A stretch of DNA of 64,000 nt from Bradyrhizobium diazoefficiens (GCF_016616885.1 NZ_CP067102.1:7220501-7284500), one strand, 5' to 3'; counted from the first letter of the stretch, positions 1 through 10,497 are shown. Notes: generated from the sequence alone by a model not told the origin. Translations and numbers: made by a program.

Positions 1-340
1 GGACGATCTGGCCCATTTCGCCGGCCTGATCGGCCAGGGCCTTCATCTGCGCCTGGACGTACTCGCCGTGCAGCCGCATCACCTCGGAGACGTCCTTGGC
101 GTGCACCAGCGACTGGGCGTAGCTGAGCGAGGCCTGCACGTTGGCCTCGGCAAAGGACAGCGCCCTGGTGCTGAGATCCCTGGCGCTGGTGCGCATGGCC
201 GCGCTGTGTTCCTCCAGCGAGCCGGCGGCGGCCTGAGCGTTGGCGAGAAGCTTTTCGAAGGCCTCGCGGGCCTGCCTGAAGCTCGATTCCGCCATGTTGC
301 GCATCTCCGGCGGAAGCTCGAAATGTGCCTGGTCAGTCAT
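1..340 (-). CDS. Phasin family protein (3' end outside window)
   Basis: Reading from the ATG at 340 downwards, the frame is open to the window edge, so the C-terminus is missing. The visible 113 residues begin MTDQAHFELPPEMRNMAE and continue as an Ala/Gln/Glu-rich amphipathic helix, with stretches such as FEKLLANAQAAAGSLEE and AEANVQASLSYAQSLVHAKD. This composition is typical of phasins, which coat polyhydroxyalkanoate granules. The gene diverges from the histidine kinase that starts at 658. The family call rests on sequence style and on memory of Bradyrhizobium phasins; a role in granule coating is inferred. Confidence 0.85.
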   Translation of the reverse strand, partial: MTDQAHFELPPEMRNMAESSFRQAREAFEKLLANAQAAAGSLEEHSAAMRTSARDLSTRALSFAEANVQASLSYAQSLVHAKDVSEVMRLHGEYVQAQMKALADQAGEMGQIV

Positions 341-657
341 TGGCGACTCCTCTTTCCTTGCCTGTCATGTCTTGCTGGTTGTGCCGGCCGTTTCGGCCGT
401 TCCGCCCTGCCCGACCTGAGGATAGACGGCGACGGTATTGCCGGTATGACGCCGGCCCTCGCGCGAATCCTGCGGATGCAACGACCATGCTGCTTGCGGG
501 TTCGGCCACATTAAGGTTATCGCGGCTTTAGGACGCGCCCGTTAAGGTCGGGCCGTGGACCTGCCCGCGGCCACGGGCGATACTAACCCTTTCTTAAGGC
601 TGCCATTCCCCGGCAGCTCCACCGTGAAGCGTGACAGCGGGATTTAAAGCCGGTCGG
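341..657. other. Divergent intergenic region, phasin / histidine kinase
   Basis: This stretch of about 317 bases separates two divergent genes and must hold both promoters. No clear -35/-10 pair stands out. It carries several TTAA words. One pair, CTAA-N7-TTAA at 583-597 (TTAA-N7-TTAG on the other strand), is one base away from the CtrA box TTAA-N7-TTAA. Small open frames here have no protein-like composition and are not called. Confidence 0.5.
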
Positions 658-3600
658 ATGACGAGTTCGGATTTCCAGTTGCGAGGCGTCGGCGATCCCA
701 GGCTGTCCGTGCATGCGACCTCGCCGCTGCCGGCGTGGCTCTGGTCCCTCGACGGCAGCCGCGTGCTGTGGGCCAATGCGGTCGGCGCCAAATTCTTCGG
801 CGCGGCCAATGCGGAACTCCTCGCGCAAAAGACATTCGGACCCGCCGACGGCCATCGCCGCCAGGTCACCCGGCTCGCCCGCCAGCTGCCGGCCAGCGGC
901 GCGGTCAGGCTCGAGCGGCTGCGCGGTTTTGGCGCCGCGCTCGGCACGCTGATGACCTGCGCCTGCGCGCGGCTCTCCTTTGCCGATGGCCGCGAAGCCG
1001 TGCTCGTCACCGCGATGGATGCGGGCGCGCGCACCATGCCGCTGGTCGAGCGGTTGCTTCGCCTGGTCGACGGCGCGACGGTGCCGATGGCGGCGTTCGC
1101 GCCCGACGGCCTGTTCATCGGCGCGAGCGAGGCGGCCCGCCCCCTGCGCGGCTTTCGCAATCTCGGCGAGGCCGGCCTCGAGCAGGCGCGCAGCGATGCG
1201 CTCGCGACAGGGCGCGTCGAGCTGCCGATCGGTTTCGGCAAGATGGTGCTGCAACGGGTCGGCACCGGTGCCGATGTCGGCCTGGTCGCGCTGATCGAGC
1301 CTGCGGTCGCGCAGGCTGCGCCTGCCGCTGAAAGCACGCCGGTTGCCGTGCCAGTCGCGGAGCCCGAAGCAGCGCCGGCCCCTGCTCCACCGGCGCCGGT
1401 CGAGCCGGTGCCGCAGGCCGTCGAGACGCCGCCAGCGAACGAACCCGCCGCCGGAATCGACCTGTTCGACGCCTTTGCGGAGCTGGAAACACCGGTTGAA
1501 AACCCGTCCGTAGCCATCGTGCCGCCGCAACCCGCGCCGATCACAAGCCACATGGTCGAGCCGCCTGGACACGCGGAGACGCGGTCCGCACATGCTGACA
1601 CACCGCGCCAGCATCCGCTGCGTTTCCTGTGGCAGATGGATGCGGAGGGGCGCTTTGTGCTCGGCTCAGACGAGTTCATCCGCCTGATCGGCCCGCACAC
1701 GACGGCCGGCTTCGGCCGGCCCTGGCGCGAGATCGCCGACGAGTTTGCGCTCGATCCGGACGGGCGCGTCGCGCAGGCGCTGGCGAGCCACGACACCTGG
1801 GCCGGCATCACCGTGAACTGGCCGGCCGACGGCGGCGAGCATCTGCCGGTCGAGCTCGCAGGCCTGCCGGTCTACGACCGCGAGCGCAATTTTGCAGGCT
1901 TCAAGGGTTTTGGCGTCTGCCGCGATCTCGACGGCCTCAACCGGCTCGATACGCTGCGCCGTTACGAGCTGTTCGCCGAGCCGCGCCTAGCGCAGCGGCT
2001 TTCGGCCGATGTGGCGGAGCCGGAGGCCAAGGTCGAGGCAGAGGCGCCGCCTCCGCCGGTGGTCGAGCCGCCGCCTGAAATTGAACCGCCGACTGCAACT
2101 GAGCCTGAACCGCCCTCACCAATCACCGACGCGAATTCACACCCAACCGATCCGGAAACGCCAGTGGAAACGCCTCCGAATGTCGTGCCGTTCCGCGCAC
2201 CCGGTGATCAGAGATCACCCAGTGATCCGAGATCGCCGACACTGACGCCGGTCGAGAACAGCGCATTCAACGAGCTCGCGCGGCAATTGTCCGAGCGGCT
2301 CGAACGCGAGCGCGAGACGATCGCATCCGCCGCGGCCGAGCCGCCGGTAGAAGAGATCACGCAGGATGCACCGACGCGGATATCAGAGCCTGGGGCGCCG
2401 CCGGCGGCAGCCGAATGGCTGAGCAAGCCCGCGCCGCCCGCGCAAGGCCACAGCACGCGCGACCGCGCCCTGCTCGATCTGGTGCCGACGGGCATGCTGA
2501 TCTACCGGCTCGATCGCCTGCTCTACGCCAATCCCGCCTTCCTCACGCGCATGGGCTATGCCAGCCTCGGCGCGCTGGAAGATGCCGGCGGGCTCGATGC
2601 GCTCTATGTCGAGCCCGGCGTCTCCGCCGCCAGCAGCACGTCGCAGGCCGGCACGCCGGTGACGATCAGCGCAGCGATCGCCAATGGCGAGCAGCCGCTG
2701 GTGACGACGGAAGCGCATCTGCACACGATCGACTGGGACGGCGCGAGCGCGCATGCGCTGATCTGCGCGCTGCCGCCAGCCGCGCCTGTCGTCGCCGCGC
2801 CTTTGATGGCGGAGCCGGTGGTGGTGATCCCCGATCTGCCGGAGGCGGAGCTCGAGGCCGGCGATACCGACGCGGAAGATCTCGCCGCGATCCTCGACAC
2901 CACGGCCGAGGGCATCGTGATGTTCGACGCCGAAGGCAACATCCACGCCTGCAACCGCAGCGCGGAAGCGCTGTTCGGCTATGACGGCGAGGCGCTGATG
3001 CAGCAAAATCTGGTGACGCTGTTCGTGCCGGAGAGCCAGCAGATCGTCATCGACTATCTCGAAAGCCTGAAGAGCCAGGACATCGCGAGCCTGCTCGACC
3101 ACGGCCGCGAGGTGCTGGGCCGCGAGAAGAAGGGCGGCGTGCTTCCGCTCGCCATGATCATGGGTCGCACGCGGCCCGACGGCCCGAACTTCTTCGCCGT
3201 GTTCCGCGACCTCTCGCACAGCAAGAAGGGCGAGAGCGAGCTGACGCAGGCACGACGCCTCGTCGACGGCGCCGCCAATGCCAAGGCCGACATGCTGGCG
3301 CGGATCAGCCACGAGATCCGCACGCCGCTCAACGCCATCATCGGCTTTGCCGAGGTGATGATCTCCGAGCGCTTTGGTTCGCTCGGCAACGAACGCTACG
3401 GCGAATACATGAAGGACATCCGCGCCTCCGGCGAGCGCGTCATCACCATCATCGACGATTTGCTGGAGCTGTCGCGGATCGAGACCGGCAAGCTCGATCT
3501 CAATTTCGCCAACCTCAACCTCAACGACCTCGTTGAAGCCTGCGTCACCGTGATGCAGCCGCAGGCCAATCGCGAGCGCATCATCATCCGCACCTCGCTC

Positions 3601-3972
3601 GCGCACGCGCTGCCGCAGGTGACGGCGGATGCACGCGCGCTGCGCCAGGTCACCATGAATTTGATCTCGAACTCGATCCGGCTCGCCAGCGCCGGCGGCC
3701 AGGTCATCGTCTCGACCGCGCTGAACGATCACGGCGAGATCGCGCTGCGCATCCGCGACACCGGCCATGGCCTGAGCGAAAAGGAACTCGCCGCCGCGAT
3801 GGAGCCGTTCCGCACGCCGCCGCCTGGCGATGCCGCGGACAATTCCGCGCTGAGCCTGTCGCTGACCAAGGCGCTGGTCGAAGCCAACCGCGCCCAGTTC
3901 AACATCAAGAGCGCAGGCCATTCCGGCACGCTGATCGAGGTGACGTTCGCGCCGGTGGTGGCAAGGGCGTAG
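658..3972 (+). CDS. Multi-PAS sensor histidine kinase, PdhS/PleC-DivJ-like
   Basis: The protein is about 1104 residues if the ATG at 658 is used; a GTG at 631 is also possible. PAS-like segments lie near residues 20-60, 320-400, 605-655 and 742-800. They are separated by long Pro/Ala/Glu-rich linkers. The HisKA domain carries ISHEIRTPLNAIIGF with the phospho-acceptor His at about residue 885. The ATPase domain has an N box (NLISNSIRLA) and a G1 box (DTGHGLSE). The glycine-rich G2 box expected before LTKALVEANRA reads NSALSLSLTK, with no glycines. The HisKA region resembles the PdhS/PleC/DivJ family, which controls the cell cycle through DivK in alphaproteobacteria; that role is inferred. No receiver domain or cognate regulator is adjacent. 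A strongly open minus-strand frame here is a GC shadow. Confidence 0.88.
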   Translation: MTSSDFQLRGVGDPRLSVHATSPLPAWLWSLDGSRVLWANAVGAKFFGAANAELLAQKTFGPADGHRRQVTRLARQLPASGAVRLERLRGFGAALGTLMTCACARLSFADGREAVLVTAMDAGARTMPLVERLLRLVDGATVPMAAFAPDGLFIGASEAARPLRGFRNLGEAGLEQARSDALATGRVELPIGFGKMVLQRVGTGADVGLVALIEPAVAQAAPAAESTPVAVPVAEPEAAPAPAPPAPVEPVPQAVETPPANEPAAGIDLFDAFAELETPVENPSVAIVPPQPAPITSHMVEPPGHAETRSAHADTPRQHPLRFLWQMDAEGRFVLGSDEFIRLIGPHTTAGFGRPWREIADEFALDPDGRVAQALASHDTWAGITVNWPADGGEHLPVELAGLPVYDRERNFAGFKGFGVCRDLDGLNRLDTLRRYELFAEPRLAQRLSADVAEPEAKVEAEAPPPPVVEPPPEIEPPTATEPEPPSPITDANSHPTDPETPVETPPNVVPFRAPGDQRSPSDPRSPTLTPVENSAFNELARQLSERLERERETIASAAAEPPVEEITQDAPTRISEPGAPPAAAEWLSKPAPPAQGHSTRDRALLDLVPTGMLIYRLDRLLYANPAFLTRMGYASLGALEDAGGLDALYVEPGVSAASSTSQAGTPVTISAAIANGEQPLVTTEAHLHTIDWDGASAHALICALPPAAPVVAAPLMAEPVVVIPDLPEAELEAGDTDAEDLAAILDTTAEGIVMFDAEGNIHACNRSAEALFGYDGEALMQQNLVTLFVPESQQIVIDYLESLKSQDIASLLDHGREVLGREKKGGVLPLAMIMGRTRPDGPNFFAVFRDLSHSKKGESELTQARRLVDGAANAKADMLARISHEIRTPLNAIIGFAEVMISERFGSLGNERYGEYMKDIRASGERVITIIDDLLELSRIETGKLDLNFANLNLNDLVEACVTVMQPQANRERIIIRTSLAHALPQVTADARALRQVTMNLISNSIRLASAGGQVIVSTALNDHGEIALRIRDTGHGLSEKELAAAMEPFRTPPPGDAADNSALSLSLTKALVEANRAQFNIKSAGHSGTLIEVTFAPVVARA

Positions 3973-4038
3973 GGCGGCGCTCAGCGCGCCTCCGCAGGCT
4001 CGCCGAACCAACGCGCTGCGGCTTGAGCTGCCTCTTCT

Positions 4039-5526
4039 TCATCGGGCGTGCCCGTCGCTCGCCCACGCGACGAAGCCATCGGGGCGCAGCAACACGGCGC
4101 TCAGGCCGAGCCGATCCGCGGGCTCACTCGCGACATAGTCGATCCGATCAGCCCAGCGGCCTGCAAACGGGCAAAGCGGCGCACGCGCGTCGAAGTCCAG
4201 CAGGATGCCTTTCGCCTGGCTTAAGCGTTCTCCGACCGTCGTGTGATCGGCCAATTTGAAATCGGGACAGCTGCGGCCGGCCAGCGGATGGCGGCCGCCA
4301 AGATCGTAGCGCAGCGAAACGCCGCGCACGTAACAGGCGAAATAGGTCGCGCCGTCGCGGGTCTCGATGAGATCGCGCATGATGGCCTGGAGCGCGCGGG
4401 TGCTCGGCGTCGGCCGCATGATCGCGACCTGCGCGCGCGACCAGTCGAGGATCTGCGCGCCGACGGGATGCCGCTCGTGGGAATAGGTGTCGAGCAGTTC
4501 CGCCGGTGCGTGGCCCTGGATTGTCGCGGCCAGCTTCCAGCCGAGATTCATGGCATCGCCGAGACCGAGATTGAGGCCCTGGCCGCCCAGCGGCGAATGG
4601 ATGTGCGCGGCGTCGCCCGCGAGCAGCACGCGCCCCTTGCGATAGGTCGCGGCCTGACGGGCGCGATCGGTCCAGGTGGCGGCAAGGCGAAGTTCGCTGA
4701 TGGTGACGTCGGTGCAGGAGACGCGGCGCAAGACGCCCTGCACGTGTTCGATCGCGATCGGCGCGGTGCGATGGAACGCGCCAGCATCGAAATCGACCAG
4801 CGCGATCGTGCCGGGCTGCGCATAGGTGTACATGCCGGTGGGCGTGTAGTTGCGGCCTGGGTTTAGTTTCTCCGGATCGGCAAGCTCGACCTCGATGGAG
4901 TAGCCGGTGAATTCGGGATCGGTGCCGACGAAGTCGAACCCACAAGCCTTGCGCACCGTGCTGCGGCCGCCGTCGCAGCCGACAAGCCAGCGTCCGCGAA
5001 ATGTTTCGCCGGCCGGCTGCACGGTTACGTCGTCTTCTGAAACGGCAATGGCGTTGACAGCGAAACCACGCCGGATCTCGACGCCGAGGCTGCTTGCGCG
5101 CCCGGCGAGCACGGTTTCGAGCGTTTCCATATCGACCGCGACGCTGGCATCAGCCGGCGTCGGCAGGCGCCATGACCATTTCGCGGCATCGACATCGTCC
5201 TGATAGAACTGGATGCCGGCGAAATGACCGGCAGGCCGCCGGGCCTGCTGCATCCAGTGCGCAGCACTCTTGATCGCGCCTGACTTCGCGCGCTGCGCGG
5301 CGACGATCTCGTCAAGCAGACCACGCCGGTGAAAGGCCTCGGTTGTCGGAACCGACAGGCCACGCAGGCCGAACGGCAGCTGCTTCAAGGCCGAATGCGG
5401 GTCGTGTGCTTGCTCCAGCATCAGCACCGAGACGCCGGCGAGCCGCAGCTCGCACGCGAGAAACAGGCCGACGGGGCCGGCACCGGCGATGACGACGTCG
5501 TAAAGATTGAGGGATTGAGTTTGCAT
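4039..5526 (-). CDS. FAD-dependent aromatic-ring monooxygenase (PheA/TfdB type)
   Basis: The 495-residue protein opens with MQTQSLNLYDVVIAGAGPVG, giving the FAD Rossmann GxGxxG motif near residues 14-19. The family's DG motif appears as GCDGGRSTVRK. The GD motif appears as GDAAHIHSPLGGQGLNLG, which contacts the FAD ribose. These three motifs define class A flavoprotein hydroxylases that oxidise phenols or polyketides with NAD(P)H. The substrate cannot be read from the sequence. The ATG at 5526 is chosen because the Rossmann strand begins directly after it; the longer open frame upstream has no family similarity. A 15-base motif upstream (5555-5569) also occurs at the same distance from the next gene's start, which suggests shared regulation. 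Confidence 0.88.
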   Translation of the reverse strand: MQTQSLNLYDVVIAGAGPVGLFLACELRLAGVSVLMLEQAHDPHSALKQLPFGLRGLSVPTTEAFHRRGLLDEIVAAQRAKSGAIKSAAHWMQQARRPAGHFAGIQFYQDDVDAAKWSWRLPTPADASVAVDMETLETVLAGRASSLGVEIRRGFAVNAIAVSEDDVTVQPAGETFRGRWLVGCDGGRSTVRKACGFDFVGTDPEFTGYSIEVELADPEKLNPGRNYTPTGMYTYAQPGTIALVDFDAGAFHRTAPIAIEHVQGVLRRVSCTDVTISELRLAATWTDRARQAATYRKGRVLLAGDAAHIHSPLGGQGLNLGLGDAMNLGWKLAATIQGHAPAELLDTYSHERHPVGAQILDWSRAQVAIMRPTPSTRALQAIMRDLIETRDGATYFACYVRGVSLRYDLGGRHPLAGRSCPDFKLADHTTVGERLSQAKGILLDFDARAPLCPFAGRWADRIDYVASEPADRLGLSAVLLRPDGFVAWASDGHAR

Positions 5527-5539
5527 GAGACGCTCCTGT

Positions 5540-5569
5540 GGTCGATGTTCGACCGGAGCGTTCCCTGAA
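5540..5569 (-). promoter_or_regulatory. Palindrome and shared motif upstream of the monooxygenase
   Basis: GGTCGA-tgt-TCGACC (5540-5554) is a perfect 6-bp inverted repeat lying 14 bases before the start codon. It is followed by GGAGCGTTCCCTGAA (5555-5569), which matches 14 of 15 bases at 7006-7020 upstream of the thiolase. A TetR-type operator is a plausible reading, but no regulator gene is nearby. Confidence 0.4.
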
Positions 5570-5749
5570 ATGCGAGAATCACACGGACGAACGATTGAGC
5601 GCCTGCGTGGCGCCCGATGTTCGTCGCGGGGATCTCGTGCACAAGGCCAAAGACCAGAGCTTTCGTTACCGAAAGGATTTGGGCTTACCAGACCAAATCT
5701 GCCTTTTCCGACACGCGCTATATAATTCTGTCGCGATGGATGCGCAACG

Positions 5750-5784
5750 AAAAAGGCACGGCGCGCCGCAAGCGCCGTGCCTTT
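5750..5784 (-). terminator. Rho-independent terminator of the thiolase gene
   Basis: A perfect 13-bp stem (5752-5764 pairing with 5772-5784) with a 7-base loop is followed on the minus strand by a run of five T. It lies 20 bases beyond the thiolase stop codon. Confidence 0.9.
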
Positions 5785-5803
5785 CACATGTCGGGCGTTC
5801 AGA

Positions 5804-6976
<1,173 letters not shown>

Positions 6977-6992
6977 TGTTTTCTCCCTTATC

Positions 6993-7021
6993 GAACGTTT
7001 TGAACGGAGCGTTCTCTGAAC
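6993..7021 (-). promoter_or_regulatory. Candidate operator: overlapping GAACG/CGTTC inverted repeats
   Basis: On the minus strand the sequence reads CGTTC-AGA-GAACG, then GAACG-CTC-CGTTC, then CGTTC-AAAA-CGTTCG. The arms are shared, so perfect dyads overlap within about 29 bases, starting 17 bases upstream of the thiolase ATG. TetR-family regulators of fatty-acid genes often bind such dyads. A near copy of one half (GGAGCGTTC-CTGAA) precedes the monooxygenase. Confidence 0.45.
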
Positions 7022-7060
7022 GAATTGTCCTGACGCCATTGGTACACAAGTCCGGGCCGT

Positions 7061-7100
7061 CGGGAAAATAAAAACGCCGCCCTCGCGAGAAGGCGGCGTT
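7061..7100 (-). terminator. Rho-independent terminator downstream of serA
   Basis: A 9-bp perfect stem (7073-7081 with 7092-7100) is followed on the minus strand by TTTTTATTTT. It lies about 120 bases beyond the serA stop, after a palindromic repeat. Confidence 0.85.
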
Positions 7101-7158
7101 GTTCCGTGCGTCGGAATATGTCGGAGACAGGCGCGATGAGGGAGGCGCAGTGAGAGCC

Positions 7159-7219
7159 TAACCCCTCACCCGGATCGCATCTTGCGATGCGATCCGACCT
7201 CTCCCTACGGGAGAGGTGA
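7159..7219. repeat. Palindromic intergenic repeat
   Basis: Two nested hairpins are visible: CGGATCGCAT paired across a short loop, and CCTCTCCC-tac-GGGAGAGG. A near-identical unit is at 28052-28109. Confidence 0.85.
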
Positions 7220-7223
7220 AGGA

Positions 7224-8813
7224 TCAGAACGTCAGCGCCTTGACCTGCTTGACCTGCGGCAGCGCCTGGACCTTGGCGAGCACGTCCGCCGGCACCGCGC
7301 CGTCGACCTCGACGAGCGCGATGGCGTCGCCGCCCTGCTCGACGCGGCCGAGATGGAAGGTCGCGATGTTGATCTTGGCGTCGCCCAAAAGGCCAGCGAA
7401 ATGGCCGATGAAGCCCGGCTTGTCCTCGTTGGTGACGTAGATCATCGACTTGCCGAACTCGGCGTCAACGCGGATGCCCTTGATGTCGACGAGGCGCGGC
7501 TTGCCATCGTGGTAGACGGTGCCGGAGACCGAGCGCTCCTGGCGTTCGGTCGCGACCGTCACGGTGATCAGGCTCTCATAGTCGCTCTGGGCGGCGCGGA
7601 CGATCTCGTCCACCACCATGCCGCGCTCCTTGGCGACGACGGGCGCGGATACCACGTTGACCTCGCCCAGCATCGGCCGCAGCAGGCCCGACAGTACCGC
7701 CGAGGTGATCGCCTTGATCTTCATCTCGGCGACGTGGCCCTCATAGGTGATCTCGACCTTGAGGATGCCGCTTTCGGTGAGCTGGCCGGCGAACGAGCCG
7801 AGCTTCTCGGCGAGCGCGATGAACGGCTTCAGCTTCGGCGCTTCTTCCGCGGTGATCGAGGGGAAGTTCACCGCGTTCGAGATCGCGCCAGTGAGCAGAT
7901 AGTCCGACATCTGCTCGGCGACCTGCAGCGCGACGTTCTCCTGCGCTTCCGTGGTGGAGGCGCCGAGATGCGGCGTGCAGATCACGTTGGGATGGCCGAA
8001 CAGCACGTTCGTACTCGCGGGCTCCTCGACGAACACGTCGAAGGCGGCGCCGGCAATGTGCTTGGAATTGAGCGCATCGACCACCGCCTGCTCGTCGACG
8101 AGACCGCCGCGGGCGCAGTTGATCAGGCGCACGCCCTTCTTCATCTTGGCGATCGCGGCCGCGTCGATGATGTTCTTCGTCTTCTCGGTGAGTGGGGTGT
8201 GCAGCGTGATGAAGTCGGCACGCTTGAGCAGGTCATCGAGATCGACCTTCTCGACGCCGATGTCCTTGGCGCGCTCCGGCGACAGGAACGGATCGAACGC
8301 GACGACCTTCATGCGCAGCCCGAGTGCACGATCGGCGACGATCGAGCCGATATTGCCGCAGCCGACCACGCCGAGCACCTTGCCGGTGATCTCGACGCCC
8401 ATGAAGCGGTTCTTCTCCCACTTGCCGGCCTGGGTCGAAGCGTCGGCCTGCGGGATCTCGCGGGCCAGCGCCAGCATCAGGGTGATGGCGTGCTCGGCGG
8501 TCGTGATCGAATTGCCGAACGGCGTGTTCATCACGATGATGCCCTTGGCCGTCGCCGCCGGAATCTCGACATTGTCGACGCCGATGCCGGCGCGGCCGAT
8601 CACCTTGAGGTTGGTGGCCTTCTCCAGGATCTTGGCGGTCGCCTTCGTCGCGGAGCGGATCGCGAGGCCGTCGTAATTGCCGATGATCTCGGCAAGCTTG
8701 TCCTTGTCCTTGCCGAGGTTGGGCTGGAAGTCGACCTCGACGCCGCGGTCTTTGAAGATCTGCACGGCAGCGGGCGAGAGTGCGTCGGAAATGAGAACTT
8801 TGGGTTTGGTCAT
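7224..8813 (-). CDS. serA: D-3-phosphoglycerate dehydrogenase
   Basis: The 529-residue protein begins MTKPKVLISDALSPAAVQIF, the usual start for long-form SerA. The NAD-binding fingerprint GVVGCGNIGSIVADRAL is followed by the catalytic Arg in NCARGGLVDE, a Glu in FVEEPA and the catalytic His in CTPHLGASTTEAQ. After the catalytic half come an intervening (ASB) domain and a C-terminal ACT domain (IYVTNEDKPGFIGHFAGLLG), which binds serine for feedback control in this family. It catalyses the first step of serine synthesis from 3-phosphoglycerate. The next enzyme, serC, lies directly upstream on the same strand, separated by a pair of intergenic repeats. A long plus-strand frame over this gene is a shadow. 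Confidence 0.97.
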   Translation of the reverse strand: MTKPKVLISDALSPAAVQIFKDRGVEVDFQPNLGKDKDKLAEIIGNYDGLAIRSATKATAKILEKATNLKVIGRAGIGVDNVEIPAATAKGIIVMNTPFGNSITTAEHAITLMLALAREIPQADASTQAGKWEKNRFMGVEITGKVLGVVGCGNIGSIVADRALGLRMKVVAFDPFLSPERAKDIGVEKVDLDDLLKRADFITLHTPLTEKTKNIIDAAAIAKMKKGVRLINCARGGLVDEQAVVDALNSKHIAGAAFDVFVEEPASTNVLFGHPNVICTPHLGASTTEAQENVALQVAEQMSDYLLTGAISNAVNFPSITAEEAPKLKPFIALAEKLGSFAGQLTESGILKVEITYEGHVAEMKIKAITSAVLSGLLRPMLGEVNVVSAPVVAKERGMVVDEIVRAAQSDYESLITVTVATERQERSVSGTVYHDGKPRLVDIKGIRVDAEFGKSMIYVTNEDKPGFIGHFAGLLGDAKINIATFHLGRVEQGGDAIALVEVDGAVPADVLAKVQALPQVKQVKALTF

Positions 8814-8828
8814 GGGGATGTGTCTTCC

Positions 8829-8985
8829 TTCACACCCTCCCCTGGAGGGGGAGGGTCGGCGCGAAGCGCCCGGGGTGGGGTGAAGCCGCAACAATGAAAA
8901 TTGCCGATGCGCCGTGTGGAGAGATCACCCCACCCCGACGCACCTGACGGTGCGTCGACCCTCCCCCTCCAGGGGAGGGTCAAAG
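8829..8985. repeat. Pair of inverted palindromic repeats between serC and serA
   Basis: Two related units face each other. The first (8829-8882) reads CCCTCCCCTGGAGGGGGAGGG then a GGCGCGAAGCGCC-type hairpin and GGGGTGGGGTGA. The second (8927-8978) carries the same blocks in opposite order. The same family occurs at 53883-53899 with 55054-55105, and at 55139-55198. Confidence 0.85.
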
Positions 8986-8987
8986 AC

Positions 8988-10160
8988 TTAGGCCGCCTTG
9001 GCGAGTTGCGCCTTGGTCTCGGCAAAAGCCCAGTCGATCCACTGCGTCAGCAGCTCGACGTCCTTGGCCTCGACGGTGGCGCCGCACCAGATGCGCAGGC
9101 CTGCCGGCGCATCGCGGTAGTACGCGAAGTCGTAGCCTGCGCCTTCCTTCTCGACCAGCGCGACCAGCTTCTTGGAGAACTCGGCTTGCGCGTCCTCCGA
9201 GAGCGAGGTGATCGCGGGATCGGTGAACTTCAGGCACACCGAGGTGTTGGAGCGGATCGAAGCGTCCTTGGCCAGGAAGTCGATCCAGGGCGTCTTCGCC
9301 TTCCAGTCGGCCAGCACCTTGGTGTTGGCGTCGGCACGCGCAATCAGCGCCTTGAGCCCGCCGATCGACTTGGCCCAGGTCAGCGCGTCGAGATAATCCT
9401 CGACGCAGAGCATCGACGGCGTGTTGATGGTCTCGCCGACGAAGATGCCTTCGTTGATCTTGCCGCCCTTGGTCATGCGGAAGATCTTCGGCAGCGGCCA
9501 GGCCGGCTTGTAGGTCTCGAGCCGTTCCACCGCACGCGGCGACAGGATCAGCATGCCGTGCGCGGCCTCGCCGCCGAGCGCCTTCTGCCAGGAGAAGGTG
9601 ACGACATCGAGCTTGGCCCAGTCGAGAGCTTGCGCGAAGGCGGCCGACGTCGCGTCGCAAATCGTCAGACCTTCGCGGGTCGCGCTGATCCAGTCGGCGT
9701 TTGGCACGCGCACGCCGGAGGTGGTGCCGTTCCAGGTGAAGACGACGTCGCTCTTGGGATCGACCTTCGAAAGGTCGGGAATTTCACCGTAAGCCGCGTT
9801 CAGCTTGGTGACGTCCTTGAGCTTCAATTCCTTGACGATATCGCTGACCCAGCCCTCGCCGAAGGATTCCCAGGCGAGCGTGGTGACGGGCTTTGCCCCG
9901 AGCAACGACCACAGCGCCATCTCGACCGCGCCGGTATCGGACGCCGGCACGATGCCGATGCGATAATCGGCCGGCACTTCAAGCACTTCGCGCGTCAGAT
10001 CGATCGCGAGCTTGAGCTTGGTCTTGCCGACCTTCGCGCGATGCGAACGGCCGAGCGCTGCGTCCTTGAGATTTTGGGCGTTCCAGCCGGGGCGCTTGGC
10101 GCAGGGGCCGGAGGAGAAATGCGGCACGGTCGGCCGCGAAGCGGGCTTCGCTACAATCAT
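8988..10160 (-). CDS. serC: Phosphoserine aminotransferase
   Basis: The 390-residue protein begins [20 protein letters not shown], which is characteristic of the alphaproteobacterial SerC form. The pyridoxal-phosphate Lys lies in [38 protein letters not shown] is the phosphate-binding region. It converts 3-phosphohydroxypyruvate and glutamate to phosphoserine and 2-oxoglutarate, and can serve pyridoxine synthesis. serA lies 174 bases downstream on the same strand, so the two are probably co-transcribed across the repeat pair. Confidence 0.97.
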   Translation of the reverse strand: MIVAKPASRPTVPHFSSGPCAKRPGWNAQNLKDAALGRSHRAKVGKTKLKLAIDLTREVLEVPADYRIGIVPASDTGAVEMALWSLLGAKPVTTLAWESFGEGWVSDIVKELKLKDVTKLNAAYGEIPDLSKVDPKSDVVFTWNGTTSGVRVPNADWISATREGLTICDATSAAFAQALDWAKLDVVTFSWQKALGGEAAHGMLILSPRAVERLETYKPAWPLPKIFRMTKGGKINEGIFVGETINTPSMLCVEDYLDALTWAKSIGGLKALIARADANTKVLADWKAKTPWIDFLAKDASIRSNTSVCLKFTDPAITSLSEDAQAEFSKKLVALVEKEGAGYDFAYYRDAPAGLRIWCGATVEAKDVELLTQWIDWAFAETKAQLAKAA

Positions 10161-10239
10161 AATCTACCCTTCCAGATAGTAAGCCTCCCGTTGGGGGGAG
10201 GTGTCCCGCCGCGGCTGATACGGGAAACGGGAAGAGTCG

Positions 10240-10497
10240 TCAAGGAAGTTCAGGGGCCTCACGCGCGAGTGATGGCGCCTCCGGCGCAATGTCCGGCGCT
10301 TCGACCACGGCGAGCGCGTTCAGCAAGTCCGTGGCCTCGCTGATCAATTGCGCAGCTTTGCGGCGGCTGCCGACTTTCAAAATGCATTTGTCGTTGGCCT
10401 GCACAACGTAGTCGTTGCCGACCTTGATCATGGAATAGCTTTTCATCGAAATCCCCGAACCGACCGAGCCCGGTTTCAGACGCAGCGCTAGCACCAT
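10240..10497 (-). CDS. Small conserved hypothetical protein
   Basis: The 85-residue product begins MVLALRLKPGSVGSG and contains a compact core, MKSYSMIKVGNDYVVQANDK, then a KVGSRRKAAQLISEATDLL helix and an Ala/Pro/Glu tail. The ATG at 10497 is preferred because GAGG sits 5 bases upstream. An internal ATG at 10446 would give only the core. The core looks like a short protein common in Bradyrhizobium; no function is assigned. Confidence 0.65.
   Translation of the reverse strand: MVLALRLKPGSVGSGISMKSYSMIKVGNDYVVQANDKCILKVGSRRKAAQLISEATDLLNALAVVEAPDIAPEAPSLAREAPELP

Noticed and set aside
2383..4011. Minus-strand 542-codon open frame across the histidine kinase
   Set aside because: It is rich in Arg, His and Asp with no recognisable domain and lies antisense to a gene with clear motifs; this is a high-GC shadow.
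7182..8897. Plus-strand 571-codon open frame across serA
   Set aside because: No family similarity; antisense to a fully conserved serA.
10161..10239. A riboswitch or attenuator between serC and the small gene upstream
   Set aside because: Only one short hairpin (CCTCCC/GGGAGG) is visible, with no T tract or ligand-domain pattern.
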